A stretch of DNA of 5,035 nucleotides from DASPKW01 sp038244055 (lineage in GTDB: Bacteria > Planctomycetota > Phycisphaerae > Tepidisphaerales > Tepidisphaeraceae): positions 1-5,035 of the forward strand of contig JBBRTW010000498.1 of NCBI GenBank assembly GCA_038244055.1. Reading direction: 5' to 3'. Position 1 is the stretch's first letter. Every line of letters starts with the position of its first letter. The position numbers and the translations under genes were made by a program. The notes under the pieces are model-generated. The model did no database searches. It had not been told where the DNA came from and was given only the letters and a program-made list of their open reading frames with translations. Below are positions 4,807 through 5,035 of this stretch, piece after piece.

Positions 4807-5035
4807 ATGATGTTTGTCGCCCCCTTGAAGCTGCTGTCGCGCCCCCACACTTTGCCCATCGCGCTGCTTTGCGTTGCGCTATCGGGCTGTGTGATCGAGC
4901 CGTTCTCAGCGCCGATCGCGCTGCCGCACAATCCGGTGGCCGCTTCTTATTCGCCCGATCCGGCTTGGAATTCGGTTCACTCCCAGCCGGTCACGGGCGT
5001 TCTAATCCCCACGACCGAGGCGACGACGACGACCA
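4807..5035 (+). CDS. Putative lipoprotein, N-terminal part (runs off right edge)
   Basis: An open frame of 76 codons continues past the window end. It starts MMFVAPLKLLSRPHTLPIAL and reaches a lipobox LSGC at 25-28 after a hydrophobic stretch (about 17-26), so C28 would be the lipid-modified residue. The mature part begins CVIEPFSAP and continues as a Pro/Ser/Ala-rich region; the last visible residues are a Thr run encoded by repeated ACG. No domain is recognisable in the visible part. The start is uncertain among GTG 4804, ATG 4807 and ATG 4810; no good ribosome binding site is seen. It begins 4 bp after the M48 protease stop, which strongly suggests co-transcription and translational coupling. 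Length and function cannot be judged from this fragment. Confidence 0.75.
   Translation, partial: MMFVAPLKLLSRPHTLPIALLCVALSGCVIEPFSAPIALPHNPVAASYSPDPAWNSVHSQPVTGVLIPTTEATTTT

Noticed and set aside
5017..5035. CGA/ACG trinucleotide run at the right edge as a separate repeat element
   Set aside because: It is in frame as a Thr stretch of the partial lipoprotein and too short and truncated to judge.

Overview
The window is GC-rich bacterial chromosomal DNA, densely coding, with five genes on two strands. No rRNA, tRNA, CRISPR array or transposase is visible. Several features suggest a free-living Gram-negative-type bacterium with an outer envelope, most likely from the Planctomycetota or a related phylum: two lipoboxes, two further secreted or exported proteins, a CHASE2-adenylate cyclase, an alpha-2-macroglobulin-like protein, and interspersed palindromes of the GCACGGGCA/TGCCCGTGC kind. 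The phylum call is inference from gene content and repeat style, not from a marker gene.

Left part (1-1081, minus strand): the N-terminal 360 codons of a secreted alpha-2-macroglobulin/MG2-domain protein that runs off the left edge. It has a clear Shine-Dalgarno site and a small hairpin in its leader. A 168-bp divergent intergenic region follows (1082-1249). It holds a degenerate 7-bp tandem repeat (1168-1210) and a perfect inverted repeat (1223-1241) just in front of the next gene.

Centre (1250-3298, plus strand): a complete CHASE2 sensor-class III adenylate cyclase with all canonical catalytic residues. Its stop codon is the first three bases of a 24-bp palindromic repeat. A second copy, in inverted orientation, ends 13 bp before the next start codon. 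The pair forms a BIME-like mosaic element (3296-3391).

Right part (3405-5035, plus strand): a small secreted SH3-like protein, an M48-family zinc metalloprotease lipoprotein, and 4 bp further on the start of a second lipoprotein that runs off the right edge. The last two are probably co-transcribed, and the SH3 gene may belong with them. An 11-bp tandem repeat lies in the gap before the protease gene.

Taken together, the window encodes an envelope-facing set: a macroglobulin-type surface protein, a membrane sensor making cAMP, an SH3-like periplasmic protein, a protease lipoprotein and another lipoprotein. A link between cAMP signalling and envelope quality control is possible, but only adjacency supports it. 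I do not see a clearly new system. The most noteworthy items are the REP/BIME pair that overlaps a stop codon and sits against a ribosome binding site, the short-period tandem repeats in the intergenic gaps, and the edge-truncated macroglobulin gene.
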